Notes: a model not told the origin generated them from the letters alone. A stretch of DNA of 64,000 nt from Gemmatimonadota bacterium (GCA_021295815.1 JAGWBQ010000002.1:1-64000); one strand, 5' to 3'. Numbered from the stretch's first letter, positions 18,760 through 29,269 are shown. Translations and numbers: made by a program.

Positions 18760-20226
18760 GTGGCTGAGGCCTCTGCCCTCGGCATCCTCGCCGAGATCGC
18801 CGCGACGAAGCGCGCCGAACTCGCGAAGCTCGCGTCCCGCAGGAGCGAGCTGGAAGCACTGGCGGCCGCAGCTCGCCCGGCCAGGTCCTTCGCCAGCTCT
18901 CTCTTGAAGGGCGACAGGGTCGCGGTCATCGCCGAGTGCAAGCGACGCTCACCGGGGGCGGGCCCGATCCGACCCGATCTGGACCCGGCACGCCTCGCCG
19001 CGAGCTACGAGGCCGCCGGCGTTTCTTGCATGAGCGTGCTCACCGACCGGAGCTACTTCGGAGGCTCCTCCAAGGACCTCGTGGCGGCCCGTTCGGCCAC
19101 ACGGCTTCCGACGCTGCGCAAGGATTTCACCCTCGATCCGCTCCACCTTCTCGAAGCCAGGGCGATGGGTGCGGACGCCGTGCTCCTGATCGTTCGCATT
19201 CTACCGGGGAGGCTGCTGGACGACCTCCATCGGGAAGCGTTGGCTCTGGGCTTGGACGTGCTCGTCGAGGTCCACGACGGCGAAGAGCTGGATCGGGCCC
19301 TCGATCTCGGCGCCGAGCTGGTCGGGATCAACAACCGCGATCTTTCCACCTTCACCACCCGCCTCGACACCACTCTCGCGCTCCTGGAACGTGTGCCGGA
19401 CGATGTCACGCTCGTCTCGGAAAGTGGCATCAGGAACGCCGCGGACGTGGCCGGCCTTGGCGACGCGGGCGTGGACGCCGTCCTCGTGGGCGAGTCGGTT
19501 CTCCGCGCGGACGACCCGGGAGACGCCGCCCGCGAGCTCGCCGCGACTCGGCGAAGGGAGAGGCGCTCCCGGCTCCTTCCGGGTCCTGAAATGAAGATAT
19601 GCGGCATCCAGCGCCAGGTCGACGCCCGTCTCGCCGCCCGACTCGGCGCTTCGTACCTGGGGGTGATCGCTTCAGACGGTTTCGGGCGCAGCGTGGACCC
19701 CGAAAGGGCCGCCCGAATGTTTGCCGGAACAACCGTGCCGAGGGTCGCGGTCATGGTGGACGAACCCCCCGAAGAGGCGGAGCGCCGGGCCCGGGCGCTG
19801 GGAGCCGACGTGCTCCAGCTCCATGGCAGCGAAACTCCCGAGGAGGTGCGACGGATCGCCGATGCCGGAGACTGGGACGTGTGGAAGGGCGTCAGGGCGG
19901 ACGGAGCCGAGTCGTTGTGCACCGCCGCAGCTCGCTATGCCTCCTCGGTGAGCGGATTCGTGGTCGAGGGCGCTGCCGGGAAACCGGGAGACGGCGGCGC
20001 CGAGCTCGGCGTCGAGCCGAAACTGGTGCGGGAAGTGCTTCCCGCAGGCGCTAAATTCGTGCTCGCCGGCGGCCTCGTTCCCGACAACGTCGCAGCGAAG
20101 ACGGCTGCTTTCGCCCCGGACGCGGTCGATGTCTCGTCAGGGATCGAGAGCCGGTCGGGCGGCAAGGACGCAGGTCTGCTCCGGGCCTTCGCGGCGGAGC
20201 TCGCCAACCTAGGAACCGACGTTTGA
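18760..20226 (+). CDS. trpCF: Fused indole-3-glycerol phosphate synthase / phosphoribosylanthranilate isomerase
   Basis: Two consecutive tryptophan enzymes in one chain. Residues about 1-265 are Trp[34 protein letters not shown] and [13 protein letters not shown]. Residues about 279-488 are TrpF: MKICGIQ with catalytic Cys281, [20 protein letters not shown] and [10 protein letters not shown]. The order C-F is that of the E. coli fusion. In the second domain the general-acid Asp, usual in an LLD motif before the glycine-rich loop, is replaced by Glu403 (GFVVEGAAG), so isomerase activity needs proof. GTG 18760 has GGGAAGGA in front. The gene ends in TTGA, shared with trpB. Confidence 0.92.
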   Translation: MAEASALGILAEIAATKRAELAKLASRRSELEALAAAARPARSFASSLLKGDRVAVIAECKRRSPGAGPIRPDLDPARLAASYEAAGVSCMSVLTDRSYFGGSSKDLVAARSATRLPTLRKDFTLDPLHLLEARAMGADAVLLIVRILPGRLLDDLHREALALGLDVLVEVHDGEELDRALDLGAELVGINNRDLSTFTTRLDTTLALLERVPDDVTLVSESGIRNAADVAGLGDAGVDAVLVGESVLRADDPGDAARELAATRRRERRSRLLPGPEMKICGIQRQVDARLAARLGASYLGVIASDGFGRSVDPERAARMFAGTTVPRVAVMVDEPPEEAERRARALGADVLQLHGSETPEEVRRIADAGDWDVWKGVRADGAESLCTAAARYASSVSGFVVEGAAGKPGDGGAELGVEPKLVREVLPAGAKFVLAGGLVPDNVAAKTAAFAPDAVDVSSGIESRSGGKDAGLLRAFAAELANLGTDV

Positions 20227-21407
20227 CCGAGAGAGACATCACCAGATTCGGCCGCTACGGAGGTCGCTACGTCCCCGAGACTCTGACCCGCGCGCTCGAC
20301 GAGCTGGCGCAAGCCTACGCTGCGGCGCGGAACGACCCCGTGTTCCAACGGGATCTGGGCGACCTGCTGACCAATTACGTGGGACGCCCGACCCCACTCT
20401 ACGCAGCCGAGCGACTGTCGGAGCTCCTCGACGACACTCCCGTCTTTCTCAAGCGGGAGGATCTGAACCACACCGGCGCGCACAAGGTGAACAACACCAT
20501 CGGCCAGGGCCTGCTCGCCCGTCGCATGGGCAAGCGGCGCATCATCGCCGAGACCGGAGCCGGACAGCACGGTGTCGCCACCGCCACCGCCTGCGCGCTC
20601 TTCGACCTGGAATGCGTCGTCTACATGGGCGAGGAGGACATCTCGCGGCAGGCGCTCAACGTCTACAGGATGGAACTTCTGGGCGCGGAGGTGCGACCGG
20701 TGTCTTCGGGCACGCGCACTCTCAAGGACGCAACCAACGAAGCCATTCGCGACTGGGTGACGAACGTCGCCGACACCCACTACGTAATCGGTTCCGTGGT
20801 GGGGCCGGCTCCATTTCCCAGGATCGTTCGCGATTTCCAGTCCGTCATCGGCAAGGAGGCCAGGGAGCAACTGCTGGAGATGGAAGGCTCGCTGCCGGGG
20901 ACGGTGGTGGCTTGCGTGGGCGGAGGCTCGAACGCAATGGGCATCTTCCACACCTTCGTCACCGATGAAGAGGTCGCGCTCATAGGCGTCGAGGCGGCCG
21001 GCGAGGGACTTGGGAGCGGAAGGCACTCGGCCCCGCTCACAGCAGGAGAGCCGGGGGTTCTGCACGGCTCGCTGAGCTATCTGCTCCAAGACGACGACGG
21101 ACAGGTGTCGCCGGCGCACTCGATCTCCGCCGGACTCGATTATCCGGGTGTGGGGCCCGAGCACTCCTGGCTCCGTGACAGCGGCAGGGCCCGCTACGTC
21201 TCCGTCACCGACGAAGAGGCGCTCGACGCCTTCCACCGGCTGGCCCGTCTGGAGGGTATCGTCCCGGCACTGGAGTCGGCTCATGCGATCGCGCACCTTC
21301 TCGTCGAACGCGATCACTACTCGGGCCGGGATCTGCCGGTGCTGGTCTGCCTCTCGGGAAGGGGAGACAAGGATGTGGAGCATGTCCTCCGCCTTGCGAG
21401 AATCTGA
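20223..21407 (+). CDS. trpB: Tryptophan synthase beta subunit
   Basis: PLP enzyme that joins indole and serine. The PLP Lys88 is in [10 protein letters not shown], followed by AETGAGQHG with the catalytic Glu, VGGGSNAMG (phosphate loop), and [11 protein letters not shown] at the C-terminus. The HTGAHK and YVPETL motifs place it in the main TrpB1 type that works with TrpA. TTG start overlaps the trpCF stop (TTGA) with AGGA some 10 nt upstream; 394 residues is normal. Confidence 0.95.
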   Translation: MTERDITRFGRYGGRYVPETLTRALDELAQAYAAARNDPVFQRDLGDLLTNYVGRPTPLYAAERLSELLDDTPVFLKREDLNHTGAHKVNNTIGQGLLARRMGKRRIIAETGAGQHGVATATACALFDLECVVYMGEEDISRQALNVYRMELLGAEVRPVSSGTRTLKDATNEAIRDWVTNVADTHYVIGSVVGPAPFPRIVRDFQSVIGKEAREQLLEMEGSLPGTVVACVGGGSNAMGIFHTFVTDEEVALIGVEAAGEGLGSGRHSAPLTAGEPGVLHGSLSYLLQDDDGQVSPAHSISAGLDYPGVGPEHSWLRDSGRARYVSVTDEEALDAFHRLARLEGIVPALESAHAIAHLLVERDHYSGRDLPVLVCLSGRGDKDVEHVLRLARI

Positions 21408-21408
21408 G

Positions 21409-22197
21409 ATGCCGACCCGGATCGACGAAACCTTCTCGCGCTGCCGGGAGGAAGGACGTTCCGCCCTCATCCCCTACTTCACCTCCGGGCACCCCGAAGG
21501 GAAGAGACCCGCCGAGATCATGGGCGCCATAGCCGCCGCAGGCGCCGATCTCATAGAACTGGGGATACCCTTTTCGGACCCTCTCGCCGACGGTCCAGTC
21601 ATCCAGGCTTCGTCGTTCGCCGCGCTCGCCGCAGGCGCTTCGGTCGCCTCCACGCTCGAGGGACTGCGCGAGTTCCGGACCGGCGATCCGCGTACGCCGG
21701 TGGTGCTCTTCAGCTATCTGAACCCGATCTTGGCCTACGGCGCGGAGTCGTTCGTCGCCGACGCGACAGCCGCCGGGGCGGACGGAGTCCTGCTCACCGA
21801 TCTTCCGGTCGGAGCCGATCCTGCACTCGAAGAACGCATGCGCGTCTCGTCGCTCGACCTGATCCGGCTCGTCGCCCCCACCAGCGGGCGCAGCCGGGTG
21901 CGGGAGATCGCGAATGACTGCTCGGGCTTCGTCTACTACATATCGAGGACGGGGGTCACCGGCGGCGAAAGCTCCTTGCGCGGGGAACTCGACGAAGAGG
22001 TGCAGGCGGTGCGCCACGCGGTGGGGCTTCCGGTGGCGGTCGGCTTCGGGATCGCCACGCCGCGACAGGCCAGGTGGGTGGCGGGGCTCGCCGAAGGCGT
22101 CGTGGTGGGCAGCGCTCTGGTTCGGGCCCTCGATGCCGGGGGGCTGCGGGCCGGGACCGCGTTCGTGCGCGAGTTGCGTTCCGCCATGGAGGGTTGA
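21409..22197 (+). CDS. trpA: Tryptophan synthase alpha subunit
   Basis: Cleaves indole-3-glycerol phosphate to indole, channelled to TrpB. Catalytic residues are Glu50 and Asp61 in LIELGIPFSDPLADGP, and YYISRTGVTGGES and VGFGIATPRQA form the phosphate-binding side. The start is ATG 21409, one base after the trpB stop, giving 262 residues; the longer frame upstream is a shadow of trpB. It closes the trpCF-B-A operon and converges with rqcH across 28 bp. Confidence 0.95.
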   Translation: MPTRIDETFSRCREEGRSALIPYFTSGHPEGKRPAEIMGAIAAAGADLIELGIPFSDPLADGPVIQASSFAALAAGASVASTLEGLREFRTGDPRTPVVLFSYLNPILAYGAESFVADATAAGADGVLLTDLPVGADPALEERMRVSSLDLIRLVAPTSGRSRVREIANDCSGFVYYISRTGVTGGESSLRGELDEEVQAVRHAVGLPVAVGFGIATPRQARWVAGLAEGVVVGSALVRALDAGGLRAGTAFVRELRSAMEG

Positions 22198-22225
22198 CGG
22201 ACTTCACGGTCGTCCGGGGGATTCT

Positions 22226-24010
22226 TCATGACTGTTCTTCTCTCATGCGAACGACGAGCCCGTGATCGGGCTCCACGAACACGGTCCTGATCCGTTCCGG
22301 GACGACCGCGCCCGGCGGCGACTTGCGCGGCTTCCGCACGTACTTGCGCAACGTCCAGTCCACCGGGACCACGCCGGCCCCCCTCGCCTTCGATTGCACC
22401 GCCGCGACGACCGCGGCCTCGCGCACTTCCTCCTCGGAGGGCATCTGGGAAGCGGAGGCTCGACGAAGTATCACGTGAGCTCCGGCGGAATGGCGGGCGT
22501 GGAGCCAGATGTCGTTCGGTGAAGAGTGGCGGAAGGTGAGATCGTCGTTGCGTTTCGCTCCCAGACCGACCCGGATCTCGGATCCCCCGGTGGTGCGATA
22601 GACCCGGTAGGGAAGCGATGCGCCTGCGGAAGTCCGCGAGTCCTTGCTCTTGGACTGATGCGATCCGCGCAGGTCCGCCGGAAGCGCGGCAATCACCTCG
22701 CCCTCGCTCACCGCCCCGGCCTTGAGCGCCGCAGTCAGTCGCGCGAAGCGTTCGAGACGGCGCCTCTGGTCTCCTTCCAACTCGGGCAGCCGCTTCGCCG
22801 CCTTCTCCGCTTTGGCGGCCTTCCGGAAGTAACGCTCGGCCGATTCCTGCACCGATCCACCCGGCACCAGCCGTACTGTGACCGGCTCACCTGAAAGATC
22901 GACGATCTCCGCCTCGGCTGTTCCCGGCCGTATCTCCGAGTAGCGGGCGAGGATCAGGTGACCCAACGCTCGTGCGGCACCGGGGTCCTCCAAGGCGGCT
23001 TTTTCACGTTCGAGGCTCGTGATCCTGCGTTCGATCCGCTCCCTCGCCTCGTCGAGACGGAGAAGGAGTCCGAGGTCCGGCGTTTCGGCCGGAGCTGACC
23101 CGCGGCCGGCGCTCGATGCGCCGTCGAGCCCGGATCGGAGGACATGGGATTCGAGGGTTCCAAGGCCGGGAGGCGCGGAGCCGGCCAGCTCGCCGAAGGC
23201 GCCCAGGAGCGATGAGACCTCGCGGGAAGGCGATCCCGGCAATGCGAACGGATAGGGCTGGCTCTTGCCGAGAATGACGGCGCCTTCGTCGGTCCCTTTT
23301 CCCGATTCCGTCGGAACGCTCGTTTCTGCGGCGACGCCGGGCTCCGTGGCGATCCCGGCCAGCCTCATCCAGAGCGCATGGGCGGCCTCCGCTCCCTCGC
23401 CGGCGTACACGTGTCGGAGCGCCTTCCGGTTGACGGTCGAACACCAGGCCAGTCGCGAAGCGAGCGAGCGTCCGTTCTCCTGCAGTATCTCCTCGAAACG
23501 ATCCAGGCTCAGGCCTGTCGCGCCTTCACGTCGAAAGGGTGCGGGCGGCAGGTAAGGACGCCCTCGCGCCAGGTGGCGAGGCCGGGACGGAGTGCGGAGC
23601 GCATGCCGGATCGTCCCGCTCCCGGCCTCGACCGCCAGACAGTTGAGCTGGCCGGCGAGGAGCTCGATCACCAGATCGGCGGGTCTCGGTCCGCTCCTGA
23701 GCGGCATGAACTCCATCACCATGACGCGTTCGTCGACGGGAGTTCGCACGCCGCGCAGACGCATGGGGAAGGGGAGCGCGGTCGAAGGCGGCTCCACCGC
23801 TTCCAACAAGGTCGGAAACGCGGCGTCGTGGCGCAGGCTCCAGCTAAGAGTCCCTTCCCTGAAGTAGACGAAGACTTCCCGTCGCCTGCCGTCGAAGAGG
23901 AGGGCTCGGCTCCTCCACCTCGCAAGCGCGCGATCCTTCTCTGCGGCGAGCTCCCTCGTCAACACGGCGTCCCACCGGACCACGTGCGCTCGACCGCCCG
24001 GCGAACTCAT
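22226..24010 (-). CDS. rqcH: NFACT family protein, RqcH-like
   Basis: Bacterial Rqc2 relative; RqcH binds stalled 50S subunits and adds C-terminal alanine tails that mark incomplete proteins for decay. The N-terminal NFACT-N domain (LRGVRTPVDERVMVMEF, ELLAGQLNCLAVEA) runs over about the first 250 residues, then come helical segments including EKAAKRLPELEGDQRR. The C-terminal NFACT-R domain has NDIWLHARHSAGAHVIL, the clearest family mark. The conserved Asp-Arg pair of NFACT-N appears here as D-E-R, which may affect tRNA handling. The 594-residue length is normal. It is divergent from rlmN, so two ribosome-related genes share a 58-bp gap. Confidence 0.85.
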   Translation of the reverse strand: MSSPGGRAHVVRWDAVLTRELAAEKDRALARWRSRALLFDGRRREVFVYFREGTLSWSLRHDAAFPTLLEAVEPPSTALPFPMRLRGVRTPVDERVMVMEFMPLRSGPRPADLVIELLAGQLNCLAVEAGSGTIRHALRTPSRPRHLARGRPYLPPAPFRREGATGLSLDRFEEILQENGRSLASRLAWCSTVNRKALRHVYAGEGAEAAHALWMRLAGIATEPGVAAETSVPTESGKGTDEGAVILGKSQPYPFALPGSPSREVSSLLGAFGELAGSAPPGLGTLESHVLRSGLDGASSAGRGSAPAETPDLGLLLRLDEARERIERRITSLEREKAALEDPGAARALGHLILARYSEIRPGTAEAEIVDLSGEPVTVRLVPGGSVQESAERYFRKAAKAEKAAKRLPELEGDQRRRLERFARLTAALKAGAVSEGEVIAALPADLRGSHQSKSKDSRTSAGASLPYRVYRTTGGSEIRVGLGAKRNDDLTFRHSSPNDIWLHARHSAGAHVILRRASASQMPSEEEVREAAVVAAVQSKARGAGVVPVDWTLRKYVRKPRKSPPGAVVPERIRTVFVEPDHGLVVRMREEQS

Positions 24011-24068
24011 CGACTCGGCTCCATAACGACCTTGAACCCATGATCGGCCCCAGGGTTACACCCTTCCC

Positions 24069-25175
24069 ATGTCCACCGCCTCTCCGGTCGTCACCGACCT
24101 CCTCTCGCTCCTTCCGGCCGATCTCAGGACCGTGCTCCGGGAACACTTCGCGGGTCGCGGCCAGCCCGGCTACCGAGCGGCACAGGTCGAGCGCTGGCTT
24201 TTCGAGGCCCATGCCTGCTCGATTCGGGAGATGACCGACCTGCCCGAGTCGGAACGGACCGGGCTCGCCGACGCATTTTCGGTGCGGGAACCAGAGTGCG
24301 CCCGGCTTCAGGAGAGCGTCGACGGCACCGTCAAACACCTCTGGCGACTGGATTCGGGCGGTCTCGTCGAATCGGTGCTGATCCCCTCCGGGAAGAGACT
24401 GACCCTCTGCATCTCGTCGCAGTCCGGATGCGCCCTGGCGTGCAAGTTCTGCGCCACGGGATGGGGCGGGTTCGACGCCCAACTGAACGCGGGCGAGATC
24501 GTGGCGCAGTATCGGGCTTCGGCGCGCTGGGCGGAAGAGACCGGGCGCGGCGGCATCACCAACGTGGTCTACATGGGCATGGGAGAACCGCTTGCCAACA
24601 GTAACTCCGTCATGAGTTCGCTCACCATCCTGAACGCCGGCTACGGTGTCGGCGCCCGCCGCATCACGGTATCGACCGTGGGGATGGTGCCAGGCATACT
24701 CGAGCTCGCCCGCCGACCCGAGCAGTTCGGCCTCGCGCTCTCGCTCCACGCGCCGCACAGCGATCTACGAAGGGAGCTCATCCCTCTCGAAAAGCGTTAC
24801 CCCATCGGCGAGGTGATGCAGGCCCTCCGAGAGTTTCGGAAGACGAAGGGCAGGCGCATCACCTTCGAGTACACGATGATCCGAGGAGTCAATGACGAGC
24901 TGAGCCTGGTACCCGCCCTCGCCGGTCTCTCGGCGGAGGTCGGCGCTTTCGTCAATCTCATCCCTTTCAACCCCATACCCTACAACGACTGGCGCCCGTC
25001 GTCCCACAGACACATCGCCGGTTTCGCCCGCGAACTCAGGGCTCGAGGCGTGACGGTCGCCGTGCGCGAGAGTCGAGGACGCGACATCGACGCCGCCTGC
25101 GGCCAGCTCAGAGCCCACGCGCTCTCGAGGGAGGCGGAAGATGAAGGGTCCGCCGGAGGGATTCGGCCCCATTGA
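24069..25175 (+). CDS. rlmN: 23S rRNA (adenine2503-C2)/tRNA methyltransferase RlmN
   Basis: Radical SAM enzyme that methylates A2503 of 23S rRNA and A37 of some tRNAs. The cluster motif is Cys121-x3-Cys125-x2-Cys128 in SGCALACKFCATGW. VYMGMGEPLAN is the SAM-binding GGE-like segment, and DIDAACGQL holds the second catalytic Cys near residue 344. The usual RKT/RRSRG of the C-terminus is VRESRGRDID here. ATG 24069 gives 368 residues. The 3' end overlaps the next gene by 35 bp. Confidence 0.93.
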   Translation: MSTASPVVTDLLSLLPADLRTVLREHFAGRGQPGYRAAQVERWLFEAHACSIREMTDLPESERTGLADAFSVREPECARLQESVDGTVKHLWRLDSGGLVESVLIPSGKRLTLCISSQSGCALACKFCATGWGGFDAQLNAGEIVAQYRASARWAEETGRGGITNVVYMGMGEPLANSNSVMSSLTILNAGYGVGARRITVSTVGMVPGILELARRPEQFGLALSLHAPHSDLRRELIPLEKRYPIGEVMQALREFRKTKGRRITFEYTMIRGVNDELSLVPALAGLSAEVGAFVNLIPFNPIPYNDWRPSSHRHIAGFARELRARGVTVAVRESRGRDIDAACGQLRAHALSREAEDEGSAGGIRPH

Positions 25176-25830
25176 CCGACTCGCGAACCTTCGCGAACGG
25201 GTTGCCGGGTCGCGTGTATCCGGACCGGTGCATCCCATCATCATGGCTGCGGCGGAGGGCGAGCTTCCTGGCTGGGCCGTCCTGGGCGCAAGGAGGCGGG
25301 CTCACGTCGAGCGGGTCGCTCTGCTCATGGACGCCTGGGCGGAGCGGCTGGGTGCGGATCGGTCGGACCGCAAGCGTTGGCGTGCCGCAGGCCTCCTCCA
25401 TGACGTGCTCCGCGAGGCGCCTGCGGACGAGCTCAGGCGAGAGGTGACCAGGGCCGACGCCGAGATCCTTCCGGACATCGTGCTCCACGGGCCGGCCGCG
25501 TCCGCGAGGCTCAGATCCGAGGGAGTTCGCGACGAGGAGCTGCTCCTGGCTGTCGCCCGGCACACGACCGGACACTCCGATTTCGGCCTCATGGGCAGGG
25601 CGCTCTACGTAGCCGATCTCGTCGAACCAGGCAGAAGACTCGGCCCGTGGCGGGACGCGATGCTGGTCGGACTCCCCGAAAGGCTCGTCGAGCTCACGCC
25701 CGAGGTGACGGCGCGAAGATTGACCCGCGCGATCGGTCAGGGCAAGCCGCTGATCTCGCACTCCGTTGCCTTCTGGAACGCCCTTTGTGCCGAGAACGGA
25801 AGCGACGAACGCGGAAATACAGGAATCTGA
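25141..25830 (+). CDS. yqeK: HD-domain protein, YqeK-like (Ap4A hydrolase family)
   Basis: HD phosphohydrolase of the YqeK type, a family shown in other bacteria to split Ap4A symmetrically. Metal ligands fit: His55 in RRRAHVERVALL, His87-Asp88 in AAGLLHDVLRE, His in VLHGPAASARL, ARHTTGHSDFG, and the final Asp in LYVADLVEPGRR. The N-terminal 40 residues are extra and variable. It begins inside the rlmN 3' end, so the two are likely co-translated, and it is followed by a LytR_C protein and lepB, a neighbourhood often seen with nadD and rsfS, which are not present here. Confidence 0.82.
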   Translation: MKGPPEGFGPIDRLANLRERVAGSRVSGPVHPIIMAAAEGELPGWAVLGARRRAHVERVALLMDAWAERLGADRSDRKRWRAAGLLHDVLREAPADELRREVTRADAEILPDIVLHGPAASARLRSEGVRDEELLLAVARHTTGHSDFGLMGRALYVADLVEPGRRLGPWRDAMLVGLPERLVELTPEVTARRLTRAIGQGKPLISHSVAFWNALCAENGSDERGNTGI

Positions 25831-25904
25831 CAGCCCGTGAACGAACTCGCGACGACCGTATTCGATCGACCGTCTCCACCGGCCCGCAACCAGGGAGGAC
25901 ACCG

Positions 25905-26474
25905 ATGAAACGCTGGGTAGGCATGCTCGGATGGGCTGGGTTCATCGGCGTCACCTCGGCGCTGCTCCTGTTCAGGTCCGGGGATCGCGAGTGCGTCGGG
26001 TCGGACCTCCCGACCGAGAGCGGTCTTCCGGAACCCGCGCTCAACTCGCTCCTGCTCGATCCGGGTCCGCCTCCCGGGACGAGGGTGCGGGTCGAGGTGT
26101 TGAACGCCGGCGGGGTCGCCGGTCTCGCATCCGACGCCACCGACTATCTGCGCGAACTCGGCTTCGACGTAGTCTCCTTCGGCAACGCGATCGAGTTCAC
26201 CGAGGAGGGCACGCGGGTGCTGGATCGGGCGGGAGACAGCGCCATGGCGGGTTCGGTGGCCCGGGCGCTGGGGGTTCGTGATTTCGAGATCGCACCCGAT
26301 CCCGAGCTCTACCTGGACGTCACGGTGCTGTTGGGAGCCGAGTGGCTTCGCCCCGGACAGCCCCCACTTGAACCGGAAGCGCGGTGGTGGGATGTGAGGC
26401 GGTGGTTCAGGCAACGTCCGAACCGGCAACCCGCGGGCGAGGCCTCCCAAGGCAGCGCGCGCGGCACCTTGTGA
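25905..26474 (+). CDS. Membrane-anchored LytR C-terminal domain protein
   Basis: 189-residue protein with an N-terminal membrane anchor (VGMLGWAGFIGVTSALLLF) and a LytR_C-like domain: VRVEVLNAGGVAGLASDATDYLRELGFDVV, continuing to DVTVLLGAEW. LytR_C domains occur at the end of LytR-CpsA-Psr proteins and alone as here; the role is unknown but is linked to the cell envelope. The ATG at 25905 is preceded by AGGGAGGA. A longer frame overlaps yqeK in another register and is not supported. The C-terminal 30 residues are basic (WWDVRRWFRQRP). Confidence 0.75.
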   Translation: MKRWVGMLGWAGFIGVTSALLLFRSGDRECVGSDLPTESGLPEPALNSLLLDPGPPPGTRVRVEVLNAGGVAGLASDATDYLRELGFDVVSFGNAIEFTEEGTRVLDRAGDSAMAGSVARALGVRDFEIAPDPELYLDVTVLLGAEWLRPGQPPLEPEARWWDVRRWFRQRPNRQPAGEASQGSARGTL

Positions 26475-26613
26475 TCGCCGTGGGCGGCTTGTCCACTCTC
26501 CTCTTAGGTATCTTTCCTGATGCGACGTTTTCCAATGGAGCGTGATCGAACAGCCACGTATTCGACTACCTTCGGAGCCGCAAGCGGGCTTCGGGCGTGA
26601 GGAGGAGGGTCCG

Positions 26614-26634
26614 GTGAAGGAGAAAAGGAATTGA
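26614..26634 (+). other. Six-codon upstream ORF coupled to lepB
   Basis: A strong Shine-Dalgarno run GGAGGAGGG (26601-26609) sits four bases before a GTG that opens MKEKRN and stops at TGA 26632-26634. That stop shares TTGA with the lepB TTG start. The strong site serves the mini-ORF rather than lepB, which has only a weaker GGAG at 26619-26622. Confidence 0.35.
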
Positions 26635-27383
26635 GGAAGGCGAAAACCGCCGGAGACGCGGCGGAGGCGGCTCCGTCGAACGGCAAGAAAAGGAAGGCCG
26701 AGAGGAAGCCGGCGACTCTCATCGACTGGTTGAAGTCAGCCCTTTTCGCGGGGGCTCTCTACCTGCTGATCAGGAGCTTTCTGATCCAGACCTTCGTCAT
26801 CACCTCCGGGTCCATGGAGAACACCCTCCTGGTCGGCGACATGCTGGTCGTGAATCGTGCGGCGCTCGGCGGCAAGGTGCCGTTCACCGACATCCGCGTT
26901 CCTGGATACGCGACCCCCGAGCGCGGCGACGTCATAGTCTTCGACCCCGCTCACGAGGACACGCTCACCCTAGTGAAGAGGCTCGTCGGACTCCCGGGCG
27001 ACACTCTGCACATGACCGACGGAGCGCTCTACTTGAACGGCGACGTGCACCCGGAGCCCTACGTGAGCCACCTCCCCGCCGAGGACGGCACGGCGCCATC
27101 CATGTACTGGCAGCGCACGGTCCTCGCCCCAGGCGTGGATCCGTCGACCTACCATCCCACCCGCGACAACTGGGGTCCGCTCGTGATTCCGGAGGACCGC
27201 TACTTCATGCTGGGCGACAACCGCGAGGCTTCTCTGGACTCGCGTTACTGGGGGCTCCTGGAGGGATGGCGGCTCGAGGGTCGGGTTTCCTTCACTTACT
27301 ACTCGTACAACAAGGGATCCTTTTCGCCGCTCCCCTGGCTGAGGGAAGTGCGCTGGAACCGGATCTTCCACGGCATCGATTAG
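26631..27383 (+). CDS. lepB: Signal peptidase I
   Basis: Membrane serine protease that removes signal peptides of secreted proteins. After a basic, Ala-rich N-terminus (KKRKAERK) comes one transmembrane segment (LFAGALYLLIRSFLIQTF), the nucleophile Ser61 in TSGSMENTLLVGD, and the base Lys116 in VKRLVGLPGD. The C-terminal box GDNREASLDSRYWG is complete. TTG 26631 is the only in-frame start compatible with the stop codon just upstream. Many genes to the right encode its likely substrates, which share a Gln just after the predicted cleavage site. Confidence 0.93.
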   Translation: MRKAKTAGDAAEAAPSNGKKRKAERKPATLIDWLKSALFAGALYLLIRSFLIQTFVITSGSMENTLLVGDMLVVNRAALGGKVPFTDIRVPGYATPERGDVIVFDPAHEDTLTLVKRLVGLPGDTLHMTDGALYLNGDVHPEPYVSHLPAEDGTAPSMYWQRTVLAPGVDPSTYHPTRDNWGPLVIPEDRYFMLGDNREASLDSRYWGLLEGWRLEGRVSFTYYSYNKGSFSPLPWLREVRWNRIFHGID

Positions 27384-27484
27384 CCCACCCTACTCGCAGC
27401 GCCCGTCCTCACCGCAGCCCTCGCGTGCATCCGGTCCGCAGCGTCGAGCCCGCTCCAAAGCATCCACGTCCAGCCTGATCCGCA

Positions 27485-29243
27485 GTGAGCACTGAAGCCA
27501 CAAGCCTTCGAACCCATCTCGTTGCCTCCATCTCCCGGGTGAGCGCGGGCGATCGGGTCACGCTCGCAGGCTGGGTGCACCGTCGCCGCGATCTCGGCAA
27601 CCTGATCTTCCTGGACCTTAGGGACCGGAGCGGCATCGGCCAGCTCTCCTTCGGGCCGGAATGGACACCCGCCGAACCGCTCGAGCTGGCCCGCTCCCTT
27701 GGCTCGGAATTCGTCGTGCGCGCTTCCGGAACGGTCAGGGAACGACCTGACGCGAACCCCGATCTCGAGACCGGATCGGTGGAGGTTCTCGTCGACGAAT
27801 TCGAAATCGTGTCCGGCGCGCGGACGCCGGAGATTCCGGTGTACCGCAGCCCCGGAGACGAGACCCCCTCGGAGAAGCTGCGCCTCCGCCACCGGGTCCT
27901 CGACCTCAGAAGGCTCGAGGTCCAGCGCGTCTTCCACATGCGCCACGAACTGGTGCTCGCGGCTCGCAACCACCTCGCCGGCCACGATTTTCTGGAGATC
28001 GAAACGCCGATCCTCACCCGCGCGACGCCGGAAGGCGCCCGCGACTACATCGTGCCCAGCAGGGTTCATCCCGGTGAATTCTACGCGCTGCCGCAGAGTC
28101 CGCAGATCTACAAGCAGGTGCTGATGACGGCGGGGTTCGACCGCTACTTCCAGATCGCCCGTTGCTTCCGGGACGAAGACCTGCGCGCCGACCGCCAACC
28201 GGAATTCACCCAGATCGACCTCGAGGCCTCCTGGGTCGGGGTGGACGACGTTCTGGGTTGGACCGAGGGGCTGATGGCGACTTTGGCCGGGGTGGCCGGG
28301 GTCGACGCCACCCCGCCTTTCTCCAGACTGACCTGGGCCGAAGCCATGGAACGTTACGGTTCCGACAAGCCGGACCTGCGCTGCGGTCTCGAGATCGTCG
28401 ACTGCTCCGTTCCGCTCGCCGGCGTCGCCATGAACTTCGTCCGCAACGCCATCGCCGAGGGCGAGAGGGCGAGGGCGGTCCGCCTGCCAGGCGGAGCCGG
28501 ACTCTCGCGCAGACAGATCGGATCCTTGGAGGATGTCGCTCGCGGGGCTGGCGCTCCCGGTCTGCTCTGGGCCAAGTGGGCGGGCGGGTCGGGGAGCGGA
28601 CCGCTGGGCAAATTCCTGACCGCGGAGGAAGGTCGGGGCATGGGCCTCGTCGACGGCGATCTCGCGCTGGTCGCGGTCGGGCCGGATTCGCTCACATCGC
28701 CGGTGCTCGCCGCGGTGCGCGACGCGGCAGGCGCCCGTGCGGGCAAGCGCGCGACCGAACACTCGTGGCTCTGGGTGACCGATTTCCCCGTCTTCGAGGA
28801 AGCCGACTGCGGCATCACGCCTTCGCACCACCCCTTCGTCATGCCGCATCCCGACGATCTCGATCTGATCGAGTCCGACCCTCTCGCGGTCCGGGGAACG
28901 GCGTACGATCTGGTGTATAACGGCTCCGAGCTCGGTTCCGGCAGCATTCGCGTGCATCTGCCCGATCTCCAGCGACGCATACTCATGGCTCTGGGCATCG
29001 GCAGGGGAGAGGTCGACGAACGCTTCGGCTTCCTCCTCCAGGCCTTGGGCGCGGGTGCGCCGCCGCATGGGGGGATCGCGCTGGGAATCGACCGAATCGT
29101 GCAGAAGTTTACGGGATCGCGTAGCTTGAGGGATGTGATCGCGTTTCCCAAGACCACCGCCGCCCGCTCCCGCTTCGAGGGTGCGCCCGCCCCGGTTCCG
29201 ACGACCGATCTCCAAGAACTGCGCATCTCCATCACCCCGGATA

Positions 29244-29269
<26 letters not shown>
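27485..29269 (+). CDS. aspS: Aspartyl-tRNA synthetase
   Basis: Class IIb synthetase charging tRNA-Asp. The OB-fold anticodon domain opens the protein (VTLAGWVHRRRDLGNLIFLDLRD). Class II motif 2 is FRDEDLRADRQPEFTQID and motif 3 is GIALGIDRIV, with the bacterial GAD insertion between. The 594 residues match the long bacterial form. Whether it also charges tRNA-Asn cannot be told from the sequence alone. GTG start at 27485. Confidence 0.95.
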
